Shown one piece after another: positions 1 through 8,238 of a stretch of DNA of 19,830 nt. The notes below the pieces were generated by a model. That model did not search any database, was not told where the DNA came from, and saw only the letters and a list, made by a program, of their open reading frames with translations. The stretch's first letter is position 1. Each line of letters begins with the position of its first letter. This DNA comes from JBDKGV01 sp039798005 (GTDB lineage: Bacteria; Fibrobacterota; Fibrobacteria; UBA5070), in NCBI GenBank assembly GCA_039798005.1, contig JBDKGV010000034.1:1-19830 (forward strand). Direction: 5' to 3'. The translations under genes were made by a program, and so were the position numbers.

Positions 1-219
1 GACCGCAATGCGCAATTGAAGGCCGCCTGCGCTTGCACCGGCATCGGTCGAAAGCAATTGCGTGCCGTTGCTGCTGCCGGGGGCCGGGTAGAAGCCATCG
101 GCGCCAGGGAGGCTGCTTGTGGCCGTCACGCGTGCGTCGGTCTGGATCTTCCATGCGGACGTGTCGGGGACGTCGAAGAGACCGGAGGACAGGGAAAGGA
201 GGAGGGGAATCAGAAGCAT
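1..219 (-). CDS. Secreted protein, N-terminal part only (runs off left edge)
   Basis: The reverse strand reads without a stop from an ATG at 217-219 to the window edge, giving 73 codons. The protein starts MLLIPLLLSLSSGLFDVPDT, which looks like a short hydrophobic signal peptide with cleavage near the SSG/LFD region. The mature part is rich in Ser, Gly, Ala and Thr (for example PGADGFYPAPGSSNGT), typical of an extracellular protein or a linker before a binding domain. A weak purine-rich stretch (GGGATTGAG) lies about 11 bases before the ATG. I do not recognise the family, and too little is visible to assign one. An overlapping plus-strand open frame exists, but the signal peptide favours this reading. 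Confidence 0.6.
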   Translation of the reverse strand, partial: MLLIPLLLSLSSGLFDVPDTSAWKIQTDARVTATSSLPGADGFYPAPGSSNGTQLLSTDAGASAGGLQLRIAV

Positions 220-279
220 GGCGACAAGTTACTCAATCCCCCTGTCAGCCCATCCCGCAGGCGCCTCTTCGCGAGGCTC

Positions 280-609
280 ATGGCGATTCCCACGGCAAAG
301 CCACGGCCTTGGCCCTATGTTGCAGGCATGCTCCGACGCTCCATGCATCATGTTTGCCCCAATTGCGGCAATGAAGGCCCCGCCCCTGTTCAAGGTCCGG
401 GAAAACTTCTCTGGATCGTCATCTTGGCGGTGGTCTGGAACGCGTGGCTCTTCCATCGCGCACAGATGGAATGGGAAGCCTTGGCTGCGTGCCTGTTTGC
501 GCTTCTTTCGGCGTGGGGCGCCTCAAAATTGCCACGGTGGGTGACATGCCCCGCTTGCAAATGGAAGCATCCGATCAACAAGGATGAGCAGCGCAATCGC
601 TCGGAGTGA
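280..609 (+). CDS. Small membrane protein with split zinc-ribbon cysteines
   Basis: This encodes 109 residues if started at 280; in-frame ATGs at 328 and 343 are also possible. GAGG sits three bases before the 280 ATG, and none of the three has a strong ribosome site. The protein has a CPNC pair near the N-terminus, two hydrophobic segments (KLLWIVILAVVWNAWLF and ALAACLFALLSAWGA), then a CPAC pair near the C-terminus. A CxxC...CxxC pair flanking a helical hairpin suggests that both ends are cytoplasmic and jointly bind one zinc, as in some small zinc-ribbon membrane proteins. No specific function can be given. It converges with the Ig-like lipoprotein gene with only 15 bases between the stops. 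Confidence 0.55.
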   Translation: MAIPTAKPRPWPYVAGMLRRSMHHVCPNCGNEGPAPVQGPGKLLWIVILAVVWNAWLFHRAQMEWEALAACLFALLSAWGASKLPRWVTCPACKWKHPINKDEQRNRSE

Positions 610-624
610 TTGCGCCTTGGGCTG

Positions 625-1887
625 TCAGGGCTTCAAGACCCCGTCCGGATCGCCTTCAAAGCTTGCTGGATAGGTGCGGTCCCGCCAAAGCCAGTAGGCT
701 TCCGAAAACTCTCCACGCAGGAGATTGGATGGTGTCGGGCGGCCATTGCCGTCGCGATCCTGCCAGACCTCGATGCGCCAGCGTCCGGGTTTGAGGGGAA
801 GCCGGGCGCGGCCTGCCACGAAAGGCCTCATGACGGGGCGGGTGCGCGCGCTCATGGGCCATGCGCGTGCCCACAAGGGTGCGGAGGCGAGATTCAATCC
901 GGGATGGGACGAATCGCGCAAGGCCGTGTCGGCAAGGATCACATACGCCATGGAATCCGAGGGGCGGGCGGTGTCGAGAGCCGTGAGCGAGTCGAGCTTC
1001 AAGGAGTCGACAAGTGCCAAGGAATCGACCTTGTGGACCGAATCGCGCTGGACCTTGGTCCATTTGGTGGTGTCGACTGAGTCCTTTTTCGGGGTGACCG
1101 TGTCGATGCGCCCAAGCAATGCGGCACCACGCCACATGCTCTTGGGGCCGGTCAATTCGATCACGCCCAAGGTTGCGGCGGAATCGCTGCTGGTGCGGCA
1201 GAACCCGTCACCACCACGATCGGTGTTGGCAACCGCCAAGTAGCGTCCGGGGGGAATGTGCCGCAGACGGGCGATGCCCAAGGAATCCACGATGGCCGAA
1301 TAGAGCGGCTTTTCGCGAAGGGGCATTGGCGACAAGGAAAGCCATTGGGTGCTGTCGCGACTTTTCAGGAGGCGTTTGAGTCCTGTGCGGCGCAGGGAAT
1401 CTGCGGGATACAGGCCCACGCGCGTCCCGGTGGGGGCTTGGTTGGCCGGGGCTCCGTTGACGAAGGTCTTGACTTCCACGGTTCCCGAGTCCATCACCGT
1501 GCCGGTGGCGAAGACCAGTGAGATTTCCTCCTGGGACTTTCCATCGCGCCAATCCTTGATGCCGGGGGCAAATCGCACGCTGTAGGTCGCAGGGCTGTCC
1601 AGCGGCTCCGTAAAGGAAAGCTTCACCCGGTCCCCGTCGATCTCGATGCGGGTGCGACTGGGGGGCGTCGGGGAAATGGTGAGATTCTTGCCCAGGGTGG
1701 TGGCCTGAATCCACTTGTTCCATTGAAGTTCAATGACTTGGTTGCGATCGACCTTGACCGCGCCGTTTTCGGGCACGGTGCGCAGGACGACCACGGCGCT
1801 GGAGTCCACCGGCCCGCCCGAAGGGGCTTGGACGACCGCGCAGCCTCCCAGCCAAGCGAGGGAGAGGCAGAGGACCTTACGGATCAT
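625..1887 (-). CDS. Ig-like (SbsA/Big_5-type) domain lipoprotein
   Basis: This 420-residue protein begins with a lipoprotein signal peptide whose lipobox is LGGC, with Cys16 as the lipidation site, followed by APSGGPVDSS. Residues about 33-130 read like the bacterial Ig-like Big_5 domain: a TVPENGAV opening, an 'ELQWNKW' strand, then a PATYSV...GIKDWRDG...LVFATG close. Proteins with a CxxPSGGPxD start followed by this domain are a familiar envelope lipoprotein family in Bacteroidota and relatives, usually of unknown role. Residues about 262-312 form a low-complexity DSL/DS-rich linker. The C-terminus (RWRIEVWQDRDGNG) resembles the family's closing repeat. The start overlaps the end of lepB by 11 bases, so the two genes are almost certainly co-transcribed and translationally coupled. 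Confidence 0.8.
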   Translation of the reverse strand: MIRKVLCLSLAWLGGCAVVQAPSGGPVDSSAVVVLRTVPENGAVKVDRNQVIELQWNKWIQATTLGKNLTISPTPPSRTRIEIDGDRVKLSFTEPLDSPATYSVRFAPGIKDWRDGKSQEEISLVFATGTVMDSGTVEVKTFVNGAPANQAPTGTRVGLYPADSLRRTGLKRLLKSRDSTQWLSLSPMPLREKPLYSAIVDSLGIARLRHIPPGRYLAVANTDRGGDGFCRTSSDSAATLGVIELTGPKSMWRGAALLGRIDTVTPKKDSVDTTKWTKVQRDSVHKVDSLALVDSLKLDSLTALDTARPSDSMAYVILADTALRDSSHPGLNLASAPLWARAWPMSARTRPVMRPFVAGRARLPLKPGRWRIEVWQDRDGNGRPTPSNLLRGEFSEAYWLWRDRTYPASFEGDPDGVLKP

Positions 1888-3136
1888 CGACCAACCGCCC
1901 GAGACGGTTCCAGCGGATGCGCAGCGGAATCGAAAGCCAGCTCACCGGATTGGTGAAGGCAAAACCGTCATCGGCATTCTCGAAGCTGAAGTAGAGCACG
2001 AAGGCGCGGGCCTTGACATTGCGACGGGCAAGCAGTCCCCAGAAGCGTCCGTCCGAGGAGTTGTCGCGATTGTCACCCATCATCAAGAACACGGGCTCCT
2101 TGAGGGTGTACTTGGCCTGCCATTTGTCGTCCAGGAAGATGCGCTTGCGCAAGGTCATCTTGATGCTGTCCCGGCCAGCGTACTTGGCCTGCAAGGCGCG
2201 TTCCATCACCGAACTGCCGTAGGGCATGGGACCGATGTGCTCGATCTGGGTCAGCTTGCCGGCGGGAATCTCGATCCCGTGATGGAACCGGGAAAGCCCT
2301 TGGGAAAAGTCGTTGAGCGAGATGCTTGCGATTTCCTGCCCATCGGGATAGGGGAGGTTCGCGAAGGAGACGGCCCGCAGGAAATAGCGGTCTTCCAAGG
2401 CTGGCAGGGAAATGCCGTAGGCGGTGTCATCCGCCAGAGGCTTGCCATTGATCTCGACCCAGAGGCTGCAGCGAACGGCCTGTTCAGGATGTTCTTGGAT
2501 CGCCACTCCGTAAAAGCGGATGAAGTTTTCCAAGGAAAGCGTGTCGAGATCGAGGGACTCGCCGGGCTTGGGCAGGTGGAGGGGGCCGAGCGAATCGCGG
2601 GGCCTTTCCAGAATGGCAAGTTTGGGGCGATCGCCATAGTGGCCGTTGGGAGGCAGGATCTGCTCCTTGCCGTCGATCATGAGTTGCTGGCCACGCATGG
2701 CAACGGTTTGCCCGCTGGTGGCGACGCAGCGTTTGATGAAGTCCTTGGGCTCGTAGCGCACCACATGGTTTGCGGTCTTGTCCCAATAAAAATCGCCGAT
2801 CAGAAGGATCTTGGCCAAAAGCTGGAAACGCTCGGGGTTGCGGTCGGGGACTTCCGGATCCATCGGGTAGCGGAAGATGATGACATCGCCCGGCTTGGGT
2901 TCCTGGATGGCAGGAAGGCGCTTGTTTGTGAACGGGATCGGGGCCCCGTAGACGAACTTGAGTCCCAGAAGGAAGTCTCCGATCAACAGGGAGCGTTCCA
3001 TGGACCCGGAGGGGATCTTGAAGGACTGGACGAGGAACTGGATCACGATCAGAGCCATCACCAGAGGAATGGTGAGTTCTCGATTGAGAGTCTTGATCCA
3101 AGACTTGGGGGGCTGCTTGTCGTTTCCTTCGCTCAT
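1877..3136 (-). CDS. lepB: Signal peptidase I
   Basis: This 419-residue inner-membrane serine protease (S26) removes signal peptides from exported proteins. A short cytoplasmic N-terminus is followed by one membrane segment (about residues 22-38). The catalytic serine box is IPSGSME with Ser45. The general base is probably Lys135 in FIKRC, and the C-terminal box GDNRDNSSDGRFWG (about 355-368) is intact. At 419 residues it is much longer than most enzymes of the family. A large insert lies between the Lys box and the GDNRDNS box, as is often seen in Bacteroidota-type enzymes. The lipoprotein gene downstream overlaps it. The small gene at 3170-3526 lies 33 bases upstream and may share its transcript. 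No Shine-Dalgarno sequence precedes the ATG, and the start codon sits in a short palindrome. Confidence 0.95.
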   Translation of the reverse strand: MSEGNDKQPPKSWIKTLNRELTIPLVMALIVIQFLVQSFKIPSGSMERSLLIGDFLLGLKFVYGAPIPFTNKRLPAIQEPKPGDVIIFRYPMDPEVPDRNPERFQLLAKILLIGDFYWDKTANHVVRYEPKDFIKRCVATSGQTVAMRGQQLMIDGKEQILPPNGHYGDRPKLAILERPRDSLGPLHLPKPGESLDLDTLSLENFIRFYGVAIQEHPEQAVRCSLWVEINGKPLADDTAYGISLPALEDRYFLRAVSFANLPYPDGQEIASISLNDFSQGLSRFHHGIEIPAGKLTQIEHIGPMPYGSSVMERALQAKYAGRDSIKMTLRKRIFLDDKWQAKYTLKEPVFLMMGDNRDNSSDGRFWGLLARRNVKARAFVLYFSFENADDGFAFTNPVSWLSIPLRIRWNRLGRLVDDP

Positions 3137-3169
3137 GTGAGCGTCAAGCTAGAAAATGCAAGGCTGTCG

Positions 3170-3526
3170 TCAGGCTGCAACCGGATGGCGCCAGCCATCT
3201 TCGCCAGCCAAGTCCGCTTCGCTGACGAGGGAGGGCAGGGAGATGGACTTGCCGATTGGAGCACCATAGCGCCAGCATTCGATGTCCCGGATGTACCAGA
3301 CTTCGTTGTTCTTGGCCCGGGTGCGCAGATAGCTCAAGACCTTTTCAAGTCCGGTGCCGTCACCGGGGACCATGGCGTGCGTCGAGAGAACGCAAAGCCG
3401 AGTCGATTCCTTGGCCAATACGCAATGGCCACGACCGGGACCGTTCCAAAGACCGCGCAGGGCGGCCTGGAGTTCTTCGGTTTGGGCTTCTGTCTCCAGC
3501 TCAAAAACATATTCGCAGTAAGTCAT
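3170..3526 (-). CDS. Hypothetical protein, 118 residues
   Basis: I do not recognise this protein. I start it at the ATG at 3524-3526 (MTYCEYVFELE) because AGGAG lies about eight bases upstream. The longer open frame upstream lacks such a site and would add a Cys-, Phe- and Leu-rich tail unlike the rest. The protein has no membrane segment or signal peptide. It looks like a compact soluble alpha/beta fold: an acidic first strand, a helix (TEAQTEELQAALRGLW), a beta region with CVLAKESTRLCVLST, and a Trp-rich segment (VWYIRDIECWRYG). It lies 33 bases upstream of lepB on the same strand, so a shared transcript is possible, but nothing in it suggests a role in protein export. Confidence 0.75.
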   Translation of the reverse strand: MTYCEYVFELETEAQTEELQAALRGLWNGPGRGHCVLAKESTRLCVLSTHAMVPGDGTGLEKVLSYLRTRAKNNEVWYIRDIECWRYGAPIGKSISLPSLVSEADLAGEDGWRHPVAA

Positions 3527-3729
3527 TGTGTGCTCCTCTGCAAACCAAGGTATGGCCGGCAAAGGGCATTTCAAATGAAGTCGGCGGATCAAACTGAAGA
3601 AACTGTGCACAACCAGAGCACAAAATGGCCCCCGTCAATTCATGTAACCCACTATACACGCAGGAAATGCGAATTTTGCGAGTTGGCCCGATTCTTGTAT
3701 TGCTCACTCATTTTGATGCACGAACAACT
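3527..3729. other. AT-richer intergenic spacer
   Basis: These 203 bases lie between the end of the maltokinase gene and the start of the small 118-residue gene, both on the minus strand. The spacer is clearly richer in A and T than its surroundings and presumably holds the promoter of the downstream gene. On the minus strand a TATAGT hexamer occurs at about 3652-3657, but I see no good -35 partner at the usual distance. I found no strong terminator hairpin after the maltokinase stop. A 19-codon minus-strand frame (start near 3707) has no family signal and is not called. Confidence 0.4.
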
Positions 3730-5142
3730 TCAGGAGCACACGCGGGCAAGGCTCGAAAGCGGGATTCCGACCCAAGTGGGGCGGTTGCGAAGCTCGTAAA
3801 GGAGCTCGTAGAGAAGTTTTTCGGCCAAGTGGAAGTCCAGAAGATCCTGGAACTCCTTGGGATCACAGGGAACCAAGGGAGTGCCGGTCACCGCTGCGAG
3901 GTATCCGGAAAGGAAGGCTTGGCTGGCCGCATCGCGCCAAGCCAAGGCGGTTTCCTCGTGGCCGGGAGCATTGCGCAGGGCGACTTGGGCCGCGTAGTCC
4001 ATGGAGCGCAGCATTCCCGCCACATCCTTGAGGGGGGATTGCAGTTTTCGACGTTCTGCCAAGGAACGGGCGGGCTCCCCCTCAAAATCCAGCACCAGGG
4101 CGTCGCCTTCGCGCCAAAGCACCTGACCCAGATGGTAGTCGCCATGGCAGCGGATGCGCACCGTATGCGGATCGACCGAAGGGGCTTCGGCAAGTTTGGC
4201 CAGAATTTCCTCGCGACGAGCCAAGATGGCGCGGGCAAGGGTCAGATCTTCGGGATTCAAGGCGCTCAAGGTCTGTTCCAAAAGCGCAAGGGCTTCTTCA
4301 CCCAAGGCATGGGCTCGCAGGGCCGTGGCTTCGAGGTCGCTGTCGGTCAAGGGGCGCGGGGCGAAGTCAGGCTGATCTGTGGTGCCGACCAAGGCGCGGT
4401 GCAATTCCCCGGTGCGCAGACCCAAGGTGCGGCACCAACCGATGGCGGGCTCTTCGCAGGCGAGTTCCGCCGGGACGCCGGAGTTGAGAAGCTCGGAAAG
4501 CAACGACTGGGCGTGATCCCAAGCATCACACGCACCGGTCACCTTTTCCCAGACTTGCAGGAGCACGAGGGGTTCGGGGCCGGCTCCGTCGAGCAGGAGG
4601 GCGCCAAGGGTGGCGGGCACGCGGGCGGTGCGGCCGGCAAGGAAGCGGCCGATCTCCCAGTCGGGGCTGGTGCCTTCCGGAAGCTTGCGGAAAAGCTTGG
4701 CAAAGCCGGTCTCTCCCAAGGTGCAGGAGGAATTGCTTTGTTCCAGATGGCTGGGAGTTGCCGGGAGCCATTCGCCTTTGGGAAGAACATCGGTGCGGAT
4801 GCCGGTCAATCCGGAGCCTGATTCACAGGTCCAGACGGCTTGGGCCAAGCGTTCCAAGGCGGCGGGCACCTGGGCGGCATCGACGAGGATGCCGTCGGAG
4901 CGGCGCGCGATGATGGCGACCTCGGCCGTGGAGGAATCCAAGATCAGAGGGACGAAGTAGCGCGCCTGGGTTCCGTCGGAAAACTCCATCGCGACGACGG
5001 CGAGTTCCAAGTCGCCCAAGCGTGGAGACGCCACCACGGAAAGTCCGGTCGGCGTCCTTCCCTTGTCACCGAACCAACGCTGTGAAACGATCCAGGACCC
5101 GATGGCCTCCAGAGAACCTTCGGCCAATCCTACCTGCAACAT
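3730..5142 (-). CDS. mak: Maltokinase (ATP:maltose 1-phosphotransferase)
   Basis: Maltokinase phosphorylates maltose at C1 to maltose 1-phosphate, the donor for GlgE in the trehalose-to-alpha-glucan route. The 470-residue length is normal for the family. The N-terminal cap motif QRWFGDKGR is at residues 21-29 (usual form QRWFGGKGR). The kinase loop is RCHGDYHLGQVL with the catalytic base Asp335, and the metal-binding DFEGEP follows with Asp352. The maltokinase-specific block LAERRKLQSPLKDVAGMLRS and the closing LYELRNRPTWVGIPL are both present. I prefer the ATG at 5140-5142 because GAAGGG lies about nine bases upstream; the ATG at 5151 would directly abut that site. TreS, GlgE and GlgB are not in the window, so the gene is isolated here. 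It is divergent from the SPFH gene. Confidence 0.88.
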   Translation of the reverse strand: MLQVGLAEGSLEAIGSWIVSQRWFGDKGRTPTGLSVVASPRLGDLELAVVAMEFSDGTQARYFVPLILDSSTAEVAIIARRSDGILVDAAQVPAALERLAQAVWTCESGSGLTGIRTDVLPKGEWLPATPSHLEQSNSSCTLGETGFAKLFRKLPEGTSPDWEIGRFLAGRTARVPATLGALLLDGAGPEPLVLLQVWEKVTGACDAWDHAQSLLSELLNSGVPAELACEEPAIGWCRTLGLRTGELHRALVGTTDQPDFAPRPLTDSDLEATALRAHALGEEALALLEQTLSALNPEDLTLARAILARREEILAKLAEAPSVDPHTVRIRCHGDYHLGQVLWREGDALVLDFEGEPARSLAERRKLQSPLKDVAGMLRSMDYAAQVALRNAPGHEETALAWRDAASQAFLSGYLAAVTGTPLVPCDPKEFQDLLDFHLAEKLLYELLYELRNRPTWVGIPLSSLARVCS

Positions 5143-5179
5143 GAAAAACATCCCTTCGCAATAACGAGTGCTGTGTGCG

Positions 5180-5209
5180 AAGATACGGCTTACCCCCCTC
5201 GGAAAGCAA
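5180..5209 (-). promoter_or_regulatory. Possible sigma-70 promoter for maltokinase
   Basis: On the minus strand TTGCTT (5204-5209) is followed after 18 bases by TATCTT (5180-5185), leaving a leader of about 30-35 bases to the chosen start. The match is moderate and the spacing acceptable. No experimental or comparative support is available. Confidence 0.3.
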
Positions 5210-5287
5210 CCTTGCCAGGCAAAATGGTGAGAGAACAATTGGTAAACTCATCCTTGGACATCACACCATCGAAAGGAACTCCGACCC

Positions 5288-6103
5288 ATGGCCTATGCGA
5301 ATTCACCCAGTGCATCTCCCCGATTCTCCCCACGACAGGTCGTGTTGGCCATCGCCGCCGTAGCGATGTTCCCTGTCGTGTTCGGGAGCGTCTATACCGT
5401 GAACTCGGGGGAGCGGGGCATCGTGCGCACCTTCGGGTCGGTCACAAGCGTCGTGGATGACGGCCTTCACTTCAAGATCCCGATGGTGCAGTCGGTGATC
5501 AAGGTCAATGTCAAGACCCAGAAGGCCCATTCGCCGGCATCGGCCGGAACCAAGGACATGCAGAGCGTGAATGCCGAGGTGGCCTTGAACTTCCACTTGG
5601 ATGCCGGACGGCTTTCCGAGATCTATTCGCGCTTTGGTCTGGATGTGGAGAACAACATCATCGAGCCGCGCATCCAGGAGGTGGTGAAGGCCGTGGTGGC
5701 CAAGTATTCCGCCGACCAATTGCTGTCGCAGCGCGAGGCGGTCAAGCGGGAAATCGCCCAGACCATGAAGGCATCGGTGGCTCCGTACTTCATCGTGGTC
5801 GAGGACATCCAGATCACCAACTTCAAGTTCTCCGAATCGTTCAACGCGGCGATCGAATCGAAGCAGACGGCCGAGCAGTCGGCCTTCAAGGCCAAGAACG
5901 ACCTGGAGCGCATCAAGATCGAGGCTGAACAGAAGATCGCCACGGCCCGCGCCGAGGCGGAGGCCATCAAGATCCAGTCGGAGGCCGTGCGGGCCCAAGG
6001 CGGCAAGGAATATGTGCAGATGAAGGCGATCGAGAAGTGGGACGGCAAGCTCCCGACCTACGCGGGTGGCAACGGGCCGCTTCCCTTCATCGATGTGAAG
6101 TAG
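5288..6103 (+). CDS. Prohibitin-family SPFH membrane protein (HflC-like)
   Basis: This 271-residue protein has one N-terminal membrane segment (about residues 18-36, QVVLAIAAVAMFPVVFGSVY). An SPFH/band-7 domain follows, opening with VNSGERGIVRTFGSV and GLHFKIPMVQSV. After it comes a charged Ala/Glu/Lys-rich coiled coil (about residues 190-245, AEQKIATARAEAEAIKIQSEA). Prohibitin-like proteins form large ring or cage assemblies on the membrane, often around FtsH-type proteases. The short Ala/Glu coiled coil and the length fit prohibitin better than HflK, and HflC is the closest bacterial alternative. AAAGGA ends ten bases before the ATG. No hflK or ftsH gene is adjacent. It is divergent from maltokinase across a 145-base gap, so any functional link to that gene is unproven. 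Confidence 0.9.
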   Translation: MAYANSPSASPRFSPRQVVLAIAAVAMFPVVFGSVYTVNSGERGIVRTFGSVTSVVDDGLHFKIPMVQSVIKVNVKTQKAHSPASAGTKDMQSVNAEVALNFHLDAGRLSEIYSRFGLDVENNIIEPRIQEVVKAVVAKYSADQLLSQREAVKREIAQTMKASVAPYFIVVEDIQITNFKFSESFNAAIESKQTAEQSAFKAKNDLERIKIEAEQKIATARAEAEAIKIQSEAVRAQGGKEYVQMKAIEKWDGKLPTYAGGNGPLPFIDVK

Positions 6104-6147
6104 TCCCGATCGCGCCAGCCATGCGCAGGGCCGGCGCAGCCGGGTGG

Positions 6148-6235
6148 CGCCCGAGGGGTTTCACCCCTGTCGGGCGATCACCGACCGGAGGGCAGCCCGC
6201 AGCACGGCGGCCCCGCGCTTGCGCGGGGAGGCGCC
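6148..6235. repeat. Hairpin-rich intergenic element, possibly REP-like
   Basis: Within the 157-base gap between the SPFH gene and the LtaS-like gene there are two strong inverted repeats. The first pairs CGCCCGA (6148-6154) with TCGGGCG (6170-6176) and, inside it, GGGGT (6155-6159) with ACCCC (6163-6167), leaving a three-base loop and a two-base bulge. The second pairs CCCCGCGC (6211-6218) with GCGCGGGG (6221-6228). Neither has a T-tract, so they are poor intrinsic terminators. The overall look, GC-rich nested hairpins filling an intergenic gap, resembles REP-type elements. Whether it is repeated elsewhere cannot be seen here. Confidence 0.4.
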
Positions 6236-6260
6236 CTGAGGATCTAGATTCAAGGGCTCT

Positions 6261-8228
6261 ATGAACGGCTCATCTCGCCCCCTGCTTGCGCGCGCCCTTG
6301 CTTGGACCTTTGCCGTGTGGGTGGTCCATGCCGTGTTGCGCTTGGCGGTGCTGGCGCGGCCTGATGCCTTCGGCCTGCCCTTCGTGGGCAAGGTCGACTG
6401 GTACATCTTCCACGCGATGTGCTTTGATCTGCGCTGGATCACGGTGGCCTCGCTTCCGTTCGTGGCGCATGTGGGCTTTTGGGAGCATCGCAAGGCGTGG
6501 TGGGCGCAGGCCGGACTTTGGAGCCTTTACGGGCTGCACGGGCTGTTGCTTGTCGTGACATTGATCGACCATGAGACGTACCGGTTCATGGGCTGTCACT
6601 TCTCGCCGGACATCTTCTCGACCTACGGAAACACGGCTGCCGGGCGTCAGCTCTTGGGATTCCTGAGCAACGACAAGGGCGGGCGCTTCCTGCCGATCGT
6701 GCTGCTCTTGGGGGCGATTCCGCTGGCGTATCTTGTGGCGCGTTGGCTGCGGACTCGCCGTTGGTTCTCCGACAAGCCCGCCTTGAAGGGCCTTTTGATC
6801 ACTTTCGTGGTGGCCAACCTCACGGGCTGGCTCTACACCGAGATGATCTGGGGAGGCGGCTTTCGGGCCAAGAAGCTGGCGCCGGTGTGGTCGGTGTGGT
6901 GGACCTCCCTGCGCGAGGCGCGCACCTCAAGGGTGCCGGACGCCGAATTCAAGACCCTCACGGCAGCGCACCAAGCCCGTTGGAAAGCCGAGAACGCCTC
7001 GGACTCCCTGTGGGATTTCCCTGACGCGAAGCTTCCTTACTGGAAGGTTCCGCGGGGCGGGGAACATGTCGCGCCTCGCGACTCCCAGTGGAACATCGTG
7101 CTGATCGTGCTGGAATCCCATCGCGGCCTCAATTGCGGCTTCCTCAAGGCGGAAGGCGCGACCCGCGACGCGACCCCGTTCCTCAATTCGATCGCACCAA
7201 GCGCGGAGGTCTGGACCCGCTACCAGTGCCCGGCCCTGCCCACCGTCCGGGCCTTGACGTCGATTCATCTGGGGATCCTCAATCATCCGACCAAGAACCT
7301 GACCAGTGACAACATGGGCCTTGCCAACCGTGCGCTTCCGGCGATCCTGGGGCAGGCGGGATGGACCACGGCCTTCTTCTCGGCCGCAGACCCGGCTTGG
7401 GACAACCAGACCCCTTGGTTGCGGCAGTGGTACCAGCGCTCGGACTACGACCGCAGCCGGGAGAACGATCGGGACCTGTTTGCGCACGGGGCCAAGTGGA
7501 TGCGGAAAAATCTCGGGAAGGACAAGCCCTTCTTTGTGGCCTTCATGTCCAAGACCAACCATTACCCCTTCAATCCGGTGCCGGGCGTGGAAGACGCCGG
7601 GTCGGGGGACCTGCAGAAGCGCATGGACGCCACCATGCGTTACACCGAGAGGTCGGTCGCGGCCATGGTGGATTCCTTGCGGCGCGAGCCTTGGTTCGAC
7701 CGGACGATCTTCGTGATCACCGGGGACCATGCGTTTCCGCTGGAGGAACACGGGTCGTCCAGCATCGGATACGGGCTCTATTCGGAATCGGTGTGGCTGC
7801 CGTTGGTCATCTGGGGCAAGCATCCGCAGCTCAAGCCGGGGACGCGTCATGACGCGCCCGCCTCCCATCTGGACCTGGGGCCGACCCTCTTGAGGCTTGC
7901 CGGAGTGCGCAAAGCCAACCACTTCACCGGGCGCGATCTGCTGGCGCCGGTGCCGGAAGGGTTGATGCGGGTGACGACCGGAGGCGACGAACTTCTGGTG
8001 ACCACTGCCAAGGGACGCTACCACGGGACGCTCTCGGGGAATCCGCGGGAGCGGGGAGCCGAGGCCTTTGCCGCCTCGGATATCCTGGAGCGCACCCCAT
8101 TGGATCCGGGGCAGTGGGACGCGGAACTGCTTTCGCGGGCGCGGGCGGAAAGCCGGCTCCTGGAGGCCGTGCTGCAGCGCAATGGACTTTGTCCACCCCA
8201 GCCCGCTGAAGGCAAGCAGGGCGACTGA
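6261..8228 (+). CDS. Membrane-anchored sulfatase-family transferase (LtaS-like)
   Basis: This 655-residue protein belongs to the alkaline-phosphatase/sulfatase superfamily branch that holds lipoteichoic acid synthase, OpgB and similar phospho-substituent transferases. The first 200 residues carry about five membrane segments; the rest is extracytoplasmic. Metal and active-site residues line up with LtaS: Glu285 in NIVLIVLES, the probable nucleophile Thr328 in LPTVRA, His434 in KTNHYP, and Asp489-His490 in ITGDHAF. Such enzymes move glycerol phosphate or ethanolamine phosphate from a phospholipid to a glycan, lipid or protein. The substrate here is unknown, and a diderm host would make true lipoteichoic acid unlikely. 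AAGGG lies just before the ATG at 6261. A hydrolytic sulfatase is less likely because the CxPxR formylglycine motif is absent. Confidence 0.85.
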   Translation: MNGSSRPLLARALAWTFAVWVVHAVLRLAVLARPDAFGLPFVGKVDWYIFHAMCFDLRWITVASLPFVAHVGFWEHRKAWWAQAGLWSLYGLHGLLLVVTLIDHETYRFMGCHFSPDIFSTYGNTAAGRQLLGFLSNDKGGRFLPIVLLLGAIPLAYLVARWLRTRRWFSDKPALKGLLITFVVANLTGWLYTEMIWGGGFRAKKLAPVWSVWWTSLREARTSRVPDAEFKTLTAAHQARWKAENASDSLWDFPDAKLPYWKVPRGGEHVAPRDSQWNIVLIVLESHRGLNCGFLKAEGATRDATPFLNSIAPSAEVWTRYQCPALPTVRALTSIHLGILNHPTKNLTSDNMGLANRALPAILGQAGWTTAFFSAADPAWDNQTPWLRQWYQRSDYDRSRENDRDLFAHGAKWMRKNLGKDKPFFVAFMSKTNHYPFNPVPGVEDAGSGDLQKRMDATMRYTERSVAAMVDSLRREPWFDRTIFVITGDHAFPLEEHGSSSIGYGLYSESVWLPLVIWGKHPQLKPGTRHDAPASHLDLGPTLLRLAGVRKANHFTGRDLLAPVPEGLMRVTTGGDELLVTTAKGRYHGTLSGNPRERGAEAFAASDILERTPLDPGQWDAELLSRARAESRLLEAVLQRNGLCPPQPAEGKQGD

Positions 8229-8238
8229 CAGACGGGAG

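Noticed and set aside
1733..3799. Plus-strand open frame of 688 codons
   Set aside because: It lies antisense to lepB and the Ig-like lipoprotein, both with clear motifs. It has no recognisable domain; long antisense frames are common in GC-rich DNA.
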